A stretch of DNA of 64,000 nt from Lactimicrobium massiliense (GTDB lineage: Bacteria; Bacillota_I; Bacilli_A; Erysipelotrichales; Erysipelotrichaceae), in the NCBI RefSeq assembly GCF_900343155.1, contig NZ_OUNG01000002.1, positions 124,001-188,000 of the forward strand, in the 5' to 3' direction. A model generated the notes under the pieces. The model made no database searches and was not told the origin of the DNA. It worked only from the letters and a program-made list of their open reading frames with translations. Of this stretch, positions 52,823 to 62,032 are shown piece by piece. The stretch's first letter is position 1; each line of letters begins with the position of its first letter. A program made the translations under genes and the position numbers.

Positions 52823-54130
52823 ATGGAATTAATTGAAGTGATTCTGAGTGACGAAAACTTGGAAGAAGCGATCAGAAGGGTTAAGAGAAACCGTGGCGCG
52901 GCCGGCGTGGACGGCATGAAAACCAGTGAGCTGGATGAGTATTTCTCTAAACATAAAGAAATAATCAAACAGCAGATCCGGAACATGCAGTACAGACCGA
53001 AACCAGTCCGCAGGGTCTATATACCCAAGCCCAATGGCAAGCAAAGGCCATTAGGTATTCCGTCAGTCGCAGACCGGGTGGTACAGCAGGCAGCAGCCCA
53101 GGTACTCAGCGGCATCTACGACAGCACATTCAGTGACCATAGTTATGGATTCAGGCCAAACAGAAGCGCACATGATGCGATGAAGGATGTCCTGAATAAT
53201 CTGAACAGCGGATACGACTGGGTGATTGATCTCGACATCGAAAAGTATTTCGATACGGTGAATCATGACAAATTAATCTCCATTTTGAGAGAAAAGGTAA
53301 ACGACAAGAGAACGTTACACCTGATCCGGTCCTTTCTGAAGGCTGGCGTCATGGTGAACGGACTCGTATCACCAACTGAACTAGGCGTTCCGCAAGGCGG
53401 ACCCCTCAGTCCGATACTTAGCCTTATTTATCTCGATAAATTTGACAAAGAACTGGAGAGCAGAGGACTGCATTTTGTGCGGTACGCAGATGACTGCGAC
53501 ATCTTCGTGAAGAGCGAAATGGCGGCAGACAGAGTGATGAAGTCGGTAGCCTCATGGCTGGAACGAAAGCTGTTTCTGAAGGTCAGTCCAACCAAGACAA
53601 AGGTGGTCAGGCCAACACACAGCGAGTTCCTAGGCTTTACGTACTGGAAGGCAAAAGACGGATGGCACTGCAAACCGAGTGATGACAGAAAGAAACGGCT
53701 GATGGCGAAAACCAAGGCTGTCCTGCAACGCAAGGAAGCAATATCCAGACCTCTGGCCGTCACATTCACAAAACTGAATCAGATCGTCAGAGGATGGATC
53801 AATTATTTCATCATCGGAGATATGAAGGCTTTCCTCGATGAATATGGACAGTGGATGCGGCACAAAGTCAGAGTCATCATCATCAAGCAATGGAAGAAAC
53901 CGAAGCGTATAGACACAAATCTCCAAAGGCTTAACGCTATGTTCCATTGTAATTTCACCGATGAAGATACATACAAGGTAGCCAACTCACGCCTAGGATG
54001 GTATCGGAGGAGTGGAATGGATGTGGTAAATTACGCTCTCAGCCCGAAAGTACTGGCCCTGCCAAGTAGGAAAACAGGTCGACCAGGACTGGTCAACCCG
54101 TTGGAATACTACCTCAATAATCGTAAGTAA
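52823..54130 (+). CDS. ltrA: Group II intron reverse transcriptase/maturase, copy 2
   Basis: This 435-residue protein is identical in sequence to the copy at 36998-38305, with the YADD motif and domain X. The only base difference seen in the gene is a silent Tyr codon change at 54112. The endonuclease domain is absent, as in class C introns, which use nicks or single-stranded targets at terminator hairpins. Confidence 0.95.
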   Translation: MELIEVILSDENLEEAIRRVKRNRGAAGVDGMKTSELDEYFSKHKEIIKQQIRNMQYRPKPVRRVYIPKPNGKQRPLGIPSVADRVVQQAAAQVLSGIYDSTFSDHSYGFRPNRSAHDAMKDVLNNLNSGYDWVIDLDIEKYFDTVNHDKLISILREKVNDKRTLHLIRSFLKAGVMVNGLVSPTELGVPQGGPLSPILSLIYLDKFDKELESRGLHFVRYADDCDIFVKSEMAADRVMKSVASWLERKLFLKVSPTKTKVVRPTHSEFLGFTYWKAKDGWHCKPSDDRKKRLMAKTKAVLQRKEAISRPLAVTFTKLNQIVRGWINYFIIGDMKAFLDEYGQWMRHKVRVIIIKQWKKPKRIDTNLQRLNAMFHCNFTDEDTYKVANSRLGWYRRSGMDVVNYALSPKVLALPSRKTGRPGLVNPLEYYLNNRK

Positions 54131-54140
54131 ATACAAACGT

Positions 54141-54173
54141 AGCGCCGTATACGGAAAACCGTACGTACGGTGC
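54141..54173 (+). ncRNA. Group II intron domain V, copy 2
   Basis: Same hairpin as in copy 1: AGCGCCGTATACGG pairs with CCGTACGTACGGTGC. Confidence 0.7.
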
Positions 54174-54215
54174 AACGGGAGGGTCGAGCCGCTAACGCGG
54201 CTCACTCTACCCTAT

Positions 54216-54425
54216 TTAAGATGTACCATGCTGGCATGAAGGGGTCACGAAATGAGCCGTTCATCATCTCACTTAGAGAAAGCGGTGCAGGTTCAACCAT
54301 CGCAGCTCTTCCTGCAAGCGGTTCTGAAGCATGCTTCATCACATGCCATTTTAATGGTTCGAAAAAGATCTGGTACCCGCTGTACTTCATCGATCAGAAT
54401 TGGAGGACGGCATATAGAAATACAG
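54216..54425 (-). pseudogene. Fragment of an AAA_14/DUF4143 ATPase
   Basis: Two minus-strand frames carry pieces of this family. One gives RPPILIDEVQRVPDLF (Walker B with DEVQ), the other HVMKHASEPLAGRAAMVEP and APLSLSEMM, the stretch after sensor 1. They are in different frames with material missing between them, and neither end of the gene is present. The fragment abuts the 3' end of intron copy 2. A complete relative lies at 27053-28306. It is non-functional. Confidence 0.65.
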
Positions 54426-54435
54426 ATCATCGTCT

Positions 54436-55866
54436 TCAGCGGCACACTTCTAGATGATGCGGAAAGCCATGACTTGCGGAAACGACCTGCAGGCCGGCAT
54501 TCTGCATCTTTTTCAAATAGGAAAGCTGTTCTTTGGTAATGACTTCCCCCGGCACAAGAATGGGAATGCCAGGCGGATAGGCAAAGACGGCTTCTCTTGC
54601 AATTCTGCCAATGGCTTTGTCTGGCTCTGCATTTTCAGCCTCTTTTTCCATGGCCTGCCATGGTGATAGTGTACCGGTGGTAATGGTATCTGGCAGTGAG
54701 ATTGGATTCTGGTGATCTTCCTGCGCTTTCAGTTCTGCATCAATTTCCAGCAATGCTTCTTCCAGTCTTTGGAAGCCTTCATCACGATCGGCTGCACTTG
54801 TCATGGCAAGTACGGCATCCATGCGGGTGTATTCTGTTTCAAGATGATACGTATTCCGCAGAATTTCTGCCAGTTTTGGTCCGGTAAGATTTGTTCTTCT
54901 GGTGCTGATCAGAATCTTGCCTGGATCAAAGGCATAAAAATCCGGATGATTGTCTTTATCCTTGCCATGACAGACAACATGCAGGTGCTGCAGCGGCTGG
55001 ATGGCATTATCAAATTCCTGCAGATTCTGCCAGTATGCATCAAACAATTCTCTGCCATGGTCCTTCATCAGATGAATGCACTGATCACAGCTGCATACCA
55101 GTACATAGCTTGGTGAACTTGTTTCCTCCACCGCAATCATTCTTCTGATTGTATTGGGATCCATTCTGTCTGAGCACACATGTAATATGGCAGTCTGTGT
55201 TAAGCAGGGAAGCGTTTTATGCAGACTCTGCACAACGACATCCGCTCCTGTTTCAACGGCACTCTTTGGGAATCTGTGATCTAAGGCAAGATGGGCGCCA
55301 TGGGCTTCATCAATCAACAGCTTTGCATTGTGGCTGTGGACAATGTCAGCGATCCCGCTGATATCTGACAATACACCTTCATAGGTTGGCGATACCAGGA
55401 TGACAAGAGCAATGTCAGGATGATCCTGGAAGGCCTGCTGGATCTGCTCTGGCTGGATGGAGGCACAGATGCCATCCCTGTCCATTTTGGGCCAGAGATA
55501 AATGGAATCTAATTGTGCCAGGGTAATGGCATTGTAGATTGAGATGTGGCAGTTTCTTGCCACAAGTACTTTCTGATGCGGCTTTGAAAGAGCAAGTACA
55601 GACGCAATCAAAGCACCGGTAGAGCCATTGACCGTATAAAAAGAGTATCTGCTGTGAAACAGCTCTGCGGCCAGCTTCTCGGAATCCTGAATCCATCCTG
55701 CTTTGTCATCTGGATTGTGCAGATCATCGAGATCTGTGATTTCAGTAGAATCAAACATGTACGGATTCATCATGTGCATCAGCTCTGTATTGCGCTTATG
55801 CCCGGGCATATGAAACGGATACATATCTCCTTTGGCATAACGTATGTAATTGTCATAGAGTGTCAT
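54436..55866 (-). CDS. Orn/Lys/Arg decarboxylase (fold type I)
   Basis: This 476-residue PLP enzyme has MYPFHMPGHKRN at the N-terminus, the STGALIASV phosphate-binding turn, LLIDEAHGAH holding the Asp that contacts the PLP ring, and Lys217 in SLHKTLP that binds PLP. It is close in length to the short bacterial lysine or arginine decarboxylases (SpeA-like in Bacillus). It would make cadaverine, agmatine or putrescine; the substrate cannot be told. The start ATG 55866 follows AAAAGGAGG. The ABC-F gene is divergent, 65 bases away. Confidence 0.88.
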   Translation of the reverse strand: MTLYDNYIRYAKGDMYPFHMPGHKRNTELMHMMNPYMFDSTEITDLDDLHNPDDKAGWIQDSEKLAAELFHSRYSFYTVNGSTGALIASVLALSKPHQKVLVARNCHISIYNAITLAQLDSIYLWPKMDRDGICASIQPEQIQQAFQDHPDIALVILVSPTYEGVLSDISGIADIVHSHNAKLLIDEAHGAHLALDHRFPKSAVETGADVVVQSLHKTLPCLTQTAILHVCSDRMDPNTIRRMIAVEETSSPSYVLVCSCDQCIHLMKDHGRELFDAYWQNLQEFDNAIQPLQHLHVVCHGKDKDNHPDFYAFDPGKILISTRRTNLTGPKLAEILRNTYHLETEYTRMDAVLAMTSAADRDEGFQRLEEALLEIDAELKAQEDHQNPISLPDTITTGTLSPWQAMEKEAENAEPDKAIGRIAREAVFAYPPGIPILVPGEVITKEQLSYLKKMQNAGLQVVSASHGFPHHLEVCR

Positions 55867-55931
55867 GGGTGCCTCCTTTTGGTGCAGGTTTGTTTGGATC
55901 GTGTACAATAACACAGGAATTGAGGTGGAAC

Positions 55932-57680
55932 ATGTTACTGTCTTTGGAAAATGCCAGTTTTAAATATAATACCGAACCGATTCTGGATCATGTGAACTTT
56001 GTTGTCAATGACCGTGACAAATGGGGTGTGGTTGGCAGAAACGGTGCCGGCAAGAGTACCTTTCTTGCCGTGATGGCCCAGAAGCAGAAGCTGGATACGG
56101 GTGAGATCACAGCAAAGAAGGATCTGGTGATTTCCTACTGCCCGCAGGCAAGTGAGTTTCCTTCAGGCAGAACAATCTTTCAGACAGTCCAAGATGCATT
56201 GAAAGAGAAGGTGGAGGATTACCAGATTCAGTCCATTTTGAATAAGCTTGGCCTGACAGATTATGATGCCATGACAGATGTATTGTCAGGTGGTCAGAAG
56301 AAGCGTCTTGCTCTGGCCATTGCTTTGATCAGGAAGGCAGATCTCTATCTTCTGGATGAGCCGACCAATCATCTTGATCAGCAGATGATTCTCTGGCTGG
56401 AGAAGTATCTGATGAAATCGGACAAAGCCGTGGTACTGGTCACCCATGACCGCTATTTCCTTGCCCGGATTACCAATCACATTGTTGAAGTAGACAGGGG
56501 ACATCTCTACTGCTATACAGGTGATTATGCGGATTATCTGGAACAGCGTGAAATTCGCAGGGAACAGGCCGAAGCTTCCCGGGCCAAGCGGGAAAACTAC
56601 CTGCGCCATGAGATTGCATGGATCCGTGCCGGAGCCCAGGCAAGAAGCACAAAACAGAAGAGCAGAATCCAGCGGTATGAAAAGATTGCCGCGATCAAAG
56701 ATCCTGCGCAGGAACAGACACTGCAGTTACAGGCTGGTGTTACCCGTCTTGGCGGCAATACAATCCTGCTGGAGGATGTTTCAAAGGTATATGGAGATCA
56801 TGTGCTGTTCTGTCATTTCAGCTATGAAGTGCAGCATCATGACCGCATTGGCATCATTGGCCCCAATGGGTGCGGCAAAAGCACACTGTTAAGGGTCATT
56901 GTCGGCCAGATCAAACCGGATACAGGTACGGTGCGTATTGGTGAAACGGTCAAGATCGGCTATTTTGCCCAGCACAATGAAGTGTTCAAAGAGGATGAAC
57001 GGGTCATGGACTATCTGGAATCCTTTGGCCATACGATCACAACTGCAGATCATGAAACCATTACAGCCAGCCAGATGCTGGAAAGATTCCTGTTTCCTAA
57101 AGAAAAGCAGTATCAGCCGATCAAAAAGTGCTCTGGCGGTGAGAAGAGAAGACTGTATCTCTGCAGTATCCTGATGCAGTCTCCGAATATTCTGATTCTG
57201 GATGAACCGACGAATGACCTCGATACCGATACGCTGACCATCCTGGAAAGCTTTCTGCAGGATTTCCCGGGTGCGGTATTAGCTGTATCGCATGACCGCT
57301 ATTTCCTGGATCGGATTGCAGAAAGACTGTTTGTTTTTAACAATGGCACGATTGAAATTCATCAGGAAAGCTATTCTGATTATCTGGATGCACAGGCGGC
57401 GGAAAAGAGTGAAGAGAAAGAAAAGAATAAGGAAGTGCGAAAGGTTAGTGCACCCAAGCCTTCCAACCGTCTGAGCTATATGGAAAAGAAAGAGCTGGAA
57501 AAGCTGGAAAAAGAGATTCCAGGTGCAGAGCAGAACGTCAGGGATCTGGAAGAGCAGCTGAACAATGCTACTGACTATCCTGAGATCCAGAAGATCAGTG
57601 CCGATCTGGAAACAGCCCGCAGTCAGATGGATGAGATGGAAGAACGGTGGATGGAACTGTCTGAGAAGGCAGAAAACTGA
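55932..57680 (+). CDS. ABC-F family ATPase
   Basis: This 582-residue soluble protein has two ABC domains. Domain 1: VGRNGAGKST, LSGGQKKRLALA and LLDEPTNHLD. Domain 2: GPNGCGKSTL, CSGGEKRRLYL and ILDEPTNDLD. A charged linker joins them, and a C-terminal coiled coil (about 510-582, EQNVRDLEEQLNNA) follows. ABC-F proteins bind the ribosomal E-site and relieve stalls, and some give antibiotic resistance. The C-terminal coiled coil and lack of a long linker favour a housekeeping YdiF/Uup-like member. The start ATG 55932 follows GAGGTGG. Confidence 0.88.
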   Translation: MLLSLENASFKYNTEPILDHVNFVVNDRDKWGVVGRNGAGKSTFLAVMAQKQKLDTGEITAKKDLVISYCPQASEFPSGRTIFQTVQDALKEKVEDYQIQSILNKLGLTDYDAMTDVLSGGQKKRLALAIALIRKADLYLLDEPTNHLDQQMILWLEKYLMKSDKAVVLVTHDRYFLARITNHIVEVDRGHLYCYTGDYADYLEQREIRREQAEASRAKRENYLRHEIAWIRAGAQARSTKQKSRIQRYEKIAAIKDPAQEQTLQLQAGVTRLGGNTILLEDVSKVYGDHVLFCHFSYEVQHHDRIGIIGPNGCGKSTLLRVIVGQIKPDTGTVRIGETVKIGYFAQHNEVFKEDERVMDYLESFGHTITTADHETITASQMLERFLFPKEKQYQPIKKCSGGEKRRLYLCSILMQSPNILILDEPTNDLDTDTLTILESFLQDFPGAVLAVSHDRYFLDRIAERLFVFNNGTIEIHQESYSDYLDAQAAEKSEEKEKNKEVRKVSAPKPSNRLSYMEKKELEKLEKEIPGAEQNVRDLEEQLNNATDYPEIQKISADLETARSQMDEMEERWMELSEKAEN

Positions 57681-57685
57681 ATGAA

Positions 57686-57729
57686 AAAACAACAGATGAT
57701 ACGCTGCATTGACAGCGATGATCTGTTGT
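57686..57729 (-). terminator. Terminator of the threonine aldolase gene
   Basis: ACAACAGAT (57689-57697) pairs with ATCTGTTGT (57721-57729), with an inner CGCTG/CAGCG stem; U-rich sequence follows on the minus strand. Confidence 0.85.
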
Positions 57730-57736
57730 ATCTTGC

Positions 57737-58789
57737 TTATCGTGTTTCCCGGATGATCTGGCACAGTTTGTCCACATCTTCTTTTGTTGTGGACCAGCTT
57801 GTCGCAAAGCGGATCACAGCATGTGTTTCATCATACTTCTCCATGTAGCTGTAGACTGCTTTCTGGCTTAATGTCTCCAGTTTATCATTTGCAATGACGA
57901 AGAAGATCTGGTTGGTTGGGGAGTCGAAGTACAAGTTGTATCCATCTTTGACAAGTTCCTGCTTAATCTGCTCTGCATACTGAACCGCATTTTTACCAAT
58001 GTGCATGTAGAGATCATTTTTGAACAGCTCATCAAACTGGATGCCAAGCAGCCATCCCTTGGCCAGCAGGGCTCCATCCTGCTTGATGATTGTAAAGAAG
58101 TGCGGAATCAGATGGGGATCCGGGATGACAACGGCTTCACCAATGAAGGCACCGCATTTCGTGCCGCCGATGTAGAAGACATCACACAGTCTGGCTAGAT
58201 CGGGCAGGGTTACATCATTTACTTTGGCTGCCAGGGCATAGGCCAGTCTTGCCCCGTCCACATATAAAGGCAGATGATACCTATGGCATACAGCACTGAT
58301 CTCTTCCAGTTCCTTTCTGGAATATAGCGTGCCAAACTCGGTCGGCTGGGAGAGATAGACCATGCCCGGCATGACTATGTGATCATGGTTATCATCCTGT
58401 TCATATTCCTGCATGCATGCTTCAATCTGAGCTGCGCTGATCTTGCCGCATTTTCCCTGAAGCGGAAGTACCTTATGGCCGGTATGCTCGATGGCACCGG
58501 CTTCGTGTACACTGACATGACCGCTGTCTGCCGCAATCACACCTTGATATGGCTTCAGCAGCGCCCCGATGACAACGGCATTGGCCTGGGTGCCGCCGGC
58601 AAGAAACTCTACTTCCGCATGCCTGCAGTCACATGCCCGGCGGATATGTTCCTTGGCCTGTGCACAGATTTCATCCGTGCCATATCCTGGCATCGCTTTC
58701 TCGTTCGAGGCTGCCATAGCAGCAAGAATGGCGGGATGGGCACTGTTTTGATAATCAGAAGCCATCATGATCTTCTCGTTTCTTTCCAT
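57737..58789 (-). CDS. ltaE: Low-specificity L-threonine aldolase
   Basis: This 350-residue PLP enzyme of fold type I cleaves L-threonine or L-allo-threonine to glycine and acetaldehyde. Motifs: MPGYGTDEICAQA near the start, EVEFLAGGTQANAVV (cofactor), LPLYVDGARLAYAL with the Asp that binds the ring N, and Lys211 in YIGGTKCGAF for the internal aldimine. It is cytoplasmic. AGGAGATC precedes the start. The terminator at 57686 follows the stop. Confidence 0.88.
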   Translation of the reverse strand: MERNEKIMMASDYQNSAHPAILAAMAASNEKAMPGYGTDEICAQAKEHIRRACDCRHAEVEFLAGGTQANAVVIGALLKPYQGVIAADSGHVSVHEAGAIEHTGHKVLPLQGKCGKISAAQIEACMQEYEQDDNHDHIVMPGMVYLSQPTEFGTLYSRKELEEISAVCHRYHLPLYVDGARLAYALAAKVNDVTLPDLARLCDVFYIGGTKCGAFIGEAVVIPDPHLIPHFFTIIKQDGALLAKGWLLGIQFDELFKNDLYMHIGKNAVQYAEQIKQELVKDGYNLYFDSPTNQIFFVIANDKLETLSQKAVYSYMEKYDETHAVIRFATSWSTTKEDVDKLCQIIRETR

Positions 58790-58939
58790 AGGAGATCTCC
58801 TTTTTCCTGTAAACAGTTACATAGTAGTATTCTTGCCGCCGTCACACAAGCATCTTTGCGGCAGGAGGAGAAATGCAATCATATCTGGCGTTTTTGAGTG
58901 CCCAGACGCAAAATGAAAGCAGATAAAGGAGATAATAGT

Positions 58940-59755
58940 ATGTATCGTTTGATTGCATGTGATCTGGATGAGACATTGTTACGGAAAGACAAGACGGTTT
59001 CAATGGGAAACCGGAAGGCCATTGCGGATTTTGAGGCTGCCGGCGGCATCTTTGTGTGTGCAACCGGCCGGCCGTTCTGGACCGCGGAAGGCACACTGAA
59101 AGAGATCGGCCAGTACAGGCGGTCTGGCTCTTATGTAATCTCGTTCAATGGCGGTGCCATCACCCGCAATGAAGATGACAGGCTGCTCTTTTTTGCAGGA
59201 ATCAGCTGGGATCAGGCAAATGATCTGTTTACCAAAGGAAAGCAGTACAATGTCTGCCAGCATATCTATACGCTGGATACGGTATGGGCATATAACATGA
59301 ATCCTGGTGAAGTGGATTATCTGAATGGCAGACAGGCATTTACCGAGTTTGATCATGATGACTTGTCTTTTCTGAAAGGGCAGGACATCGTCAAGTGCCT
59401 GTATGAAAACACAGATACTGACTATCTGCACAGGATTGCCAAAGAACTGGAACCCATGACAGCAGACATGGATGTCAGCTATTCCTCCAACCGCTATCTG
59501 GAATTCAATAAGAAAGGCGTCAATAAAGGCACCGGCCTTCAGCATCTTGCCAGCATTCTTGACATTGATATCAAGGACACCATTGCCATTGGCGATAACT
59601 ACAATGATCTCAGTATGATCCAGGATGCCGGCCTTGGCGTGGGTGTAGCCAACACAGTGGAGGAAATGAAACCATTGTGTGATGTGATCACAGAGCATAC
59701 CTGTGAAGAGGATGGCGTGGCCGAAGTGATCTACAAGTATGCTTTACACAAGTAA
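58940..59755 (+). CDS. HAD-superfamily phosphatase, Cof type
   Basis: This 271-residue protein has the HAD motif I in IACDLDETLL (Asp8 and Asp10) and motif II in CATGRP. A C2B cap follows (about 85-190), and motifs III/IV lie in NKKGVNKGTGL and AIGDNYNDLSM. These Cof/YidA-like phosphatases act on sugar phosphates, flavin or PLP-type substrates. The start ATG 58940 follows AAAGGAG at good spacing; an upstream GTG is in frame but unlikely. It ends with a shared terminator. Confidence 0.88.
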   Translation: MYRLIACDLDETLLRKDKTVSMGNRKAIADFEAAGGIFVCATGRPFWTAEGTLKEIGQYRRSGSYVISFNGGAITRNEDDRLLFFAGISWDQANDLFTKGKQYNVCQHIYTLDTVWAYNMNPGEVDYLNGRQAFTEFDHDDLSFLKGQDIVKCLYENTDTDYLHRIAKELEPMTADMDVSYSSNRYLEFNKKGVNKGTGLQHLASILDIDIKDTIAIGDNYNDLSMIQDAGLGVGVANTVEEMKPLCDVITEHTCEEDGVAEVIYKYALHK

Positions 59756-59766
59756 GCATATATACC

Positions 59767-59789
59767 AAAAAAGGGCGTTTGCCCTTTTT
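59767..59789. terminator. Bidirectional terminator between HAD and ABC-2 permease genes
   Basis: AAAAAAGGGC (59767-59776) pairs with GCCCTTTTT (59781-59789) around GTTT. Confidence 0.9.
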
Positions 59790-59790
59790 C

Positions 59791-61038
59791 TTATGCTTTC
59801 CAGATCATCTTCAATAATGTGACAGGCTTGATCTTCTGACCATACATCAAGACACCGGTACGGTAGATCTTGGCGGACAGTTTGCCAACCAGGAAGACCG
59901 AGATGATCAGGATGCCGATGGAGATCATGATTTCCCATGCAGGTACCGTGGTCATGGCAATTCTTGTGAACATGACCATTGGTGAGGTGAACGGGATGTA
60001 CGAGCATACCTTGATGAAGGTGTTGTCGAGGTTGCCGGATGACATAGAGAACATGGCAATCATGAAGCAGATGACCAGGATCATGGTGATCGGCGTGATG
60101 GCTGTGCCAAGGTCTTCGATGCGGGATACGGTGGAACCGATGGCACCGAACAGGAAGGCATAGATCAGCAGTCCCAGCAGGAAGAAGATGATCATATAGC
60201 CAAGCAGTGATCCGGGAATGTTGAAGATGGATGAAAGCAGAGGACTGCCTGCCCAGACGGACCTGTTCATCTTTGCAAAGAGAATGGCAGAGCCGAAGAT
60301 AACGACTATCTGGAAGATACCGGCAAGACATGCTGAGATGACTTTGCCAAACATCAGTGAAGTCGGCGAAGCACTGGAGATCAGTAATTCCATTGCGCGG
60401 GAATCTTTTTCGGCCGCCACTCTTGAGGCAACCATCTGTCCATACATGGCAATGACGGTATATAGTGCCATGACCATGATATAGGCATAGATGAAGGAAG
60501 TGGACATGTCTGCACCAAGATTGACAATATCATGAGAGGCACTCAATGACAGAATCGCACCTGCCTTGGCAGCAGACATATTCTCTTCTTCCAGTGCTTT
60601 CTGCTGCAGGGCAGTCGTGAAGATGCCGTCGAATGCTTCTGTATTGGCATCATACATGGACTGGTCCTTGACATAGTAGGTATACCGGGAAAAGTTAGCC
60701 GCATTGATCATGACAGCGCCATCCAGCTCTTCATCTTTGACTTGTTTCTGCAGCGTGTCCGCATCATCTGTGACAAACTGTACATCATCGGTCGGCAGTG
60801 CTTTTGTGATCGCAGACTGGATCGCAGTGACATCGGTCTGATTCATCGTATCCCAGTCAGCACTGACGGCAATCGTATTATTGCTTAAGGAAGAAGGTGT
60901 CAGGATGGTCTTGATGAGCTTTGGCACAAACATGATCAATGCCATGATGATCACCGCAATGATGGTCACAGCTTTGAATGCCTTGGAGGAAAAGATTTCT
61001 TTCAGCTCAAAGCGCAGAATGATTCCAAACTGTTTCAT
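59791..61038 (-). CDS. ABC-2 type permease, NatB-like
   Basis: This 415-residue protein has one helix near the N-terminus (about 21-40) and an external domain (about 50-175). Five to six more helices (about 180-400) include MALYTVIAMYGQMVASRVAAE followed by EKDSRAMELLISSAS, the conserved loop of ABC-2/NatB exporters. It forms the membrane part of the exporter whose ATPase gene overlaps it upstream. NatAB exports Na+ in Bacillus; a lipid, antibiotic or peptide is equally possible here. Confidence 0.85.
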   Translation of the reverse strand: MKQFGIILRFELKEIFSSKAFKAVTIIAVIIMALIMFVPKLIKTILTPSSLSNNTIAVSADWDTMNQTDVTAIQSAITKALPTDDVQFVTDDADTLQKQVKDEELDGAVMINAANFSRYTYYVKDQSMYDANTEAFDGIFTTALQQKALEEENMSAAKAGAILSLSASHDIVNLGADMSTSFIYAYIMVMALYTVIAMYGQMVASRVAAEKDSRAMELLISSASPTSLMFGKVISACLAGIFQIVVIFGSAILFAKMNRSVWAGSPLLSSIFNIPGSLLGYMIIFFLLGLLIYAFLFGAIGSTVSRIEDLGTAITPITMILVICFMIAMFSMSSGNLDNTFIKVCSYIPFTSPMVMFTRIAMTTVPAWEIMISIGILIISVFLVGKLSAKIYRTGVLMYGQKIKPVTLLKMIWKA

Positions 61039-61925
61039 GCCTTGGCCTCCTTTCCAGCATAGTCCACAAAGATATCTGCCAGTGTCGGCATCATGATGCG
61101 CATCTCATCCAGATCATAGCTTTCACTCAGTTCCTGCATCAAAGCATGCTTGTCAGCTTCCTGTTCCATCGTGATGACGGCACCATTTGTCTCAAACGGC
61201 TGTGCGTCATACTTCTCAATAATCTTGCTGATATTCTGACTGCGCACAAGCAGCCTGTTCTGCGGATAGGAAGCACGGATATCATGCAAAGATCCGGACA
61301 GTACAATCTTTCCATCCCGCAGGATCGCAATGTTGTTGCAGAACTCTTCAATATAATTCATCTGATGGCCGGAGAATAGCACAATCTTTCCACGGGCAAT
61401 CTCTTCCCGCACAGCATCTTCCAGCACCCGGGCATTGACCGGATCCAGCCCCGAGAACGGCTCATCCAGAATAACAATGTCCGGATCATGAACCAGTGCG
61501 GTAATCAAGGCCGTCTTCTGCTGGTTGCCCTTGGAAAGGGTATCCAGCTTCTTATTTGCATATGCATCCAGGCCAAATTTCTTCAGCCATGCCATGCACT
61601 GCGTCTTTGCATCAGAATATGCCATGCCCTTCAGCTGCGCAAAATAAATCAGCTGATCCAGAATCTTTTTCTTGGGATACAGTCCTTTCTCCTCCGGCAG
61701 ATAGCCAAACCTGATTTTTGTTCGATCAATCGGCTTTCCATCCAGCAGAATCTCACCGCCATCCGCGGGGAAAAGATCCAGCAGGATACGGATTGTTGTC
61801 GTTTTGCCGGCACCATTGCGGCCAAGCAGTCCTAAAGCACTGCCGCTTTCTGCCTGCAGACAGAGATCTTTCAGTACCTGCTTTCCGGTAAAAGATTTCT
61901 GTAAATGTGATATGGTAAGTTCCAT
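61035..61925 (-). CDS. ABC transporter ATP-binding protein, NatA-like
   Basis: This 296-residue ATPase has Walker A LLGRNGAGKTTTIR, a signature region (LSKGNQQKTALI) that differs from canonical LSGGQ, Walker B IVILDEPFSGLDPVN and H-loop FSGHQMNYIEE. The C-terminal extension (about 220-296) is typical of this group. The start precedes the permease gene with a four-base overlap. The operon begins here and ends at 59791. Confidence 0.85.
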   Translation of the reverse strand: MELTISHLQKSFTGKQVLKDLCLQAESGSALGLLGRNGAGKTTTIRILLDLFPADGGEILLDGKPIDRTKIRFGYLPEEKGLYPKKKILDQLIYFAQLKGMAYSDAKTQCMAWLKKFGLDAYANKKLDTLSKGNQQKTALITALVHDPDIVILDEPFSGLDPVNARVLEDAVREEIARGKIVLFSGHQMNYIEEFCNNIAILRDGKIVLSGSLHDIRASYPQNRLLVRSQNISKIIEKYDAQPFETNGAVITMEQEADKHALMQELSESYDLDEMRIMMPTLADIFVDYAGKEAKA

Positions 61926-62011
61926 GAGACAATCTCCTGTAAGTGTCTATATTATACAGGATATGACACAGTCTATTGATTAAGAATGCGTAAAGGTATG
62001 GTAAAGAAAAA

Positions 62012-62032
62012 GAAAACAAGCTCAGCGCTTGT
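62012..62032 (-). terminator. Weak terminator overlapping the end of the RpiR gene
   Basis: ACAAGC (62016-62021) pairs with GCTTGT (62027-62032); on the minus strand U-rich sequence follows. The stem includes the last codons of the regulator. Confidence 0.45.

Larger units (their letters stand above)
52257..54215 (+). mobile_element. Group II intron copy 2 (class C-like)
   Basis: This 1,959-bp element is almost identical to 36432-38390. It starts GTGTG, ends CCCTAT and follows CATA after a terminator. The near identity means recent movement within this genome. Its 3' neighbour is a decayed DUF4143-ATPase fragment. Confidence 0.9.

Noticed and set aside
54170..54457. Plus-strand open frame across the intron 3' end
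   Set aside because: It begins inside the intron and shows no family resemblance; the minus strand of the same stretch carries recognisable ATPase motifs.
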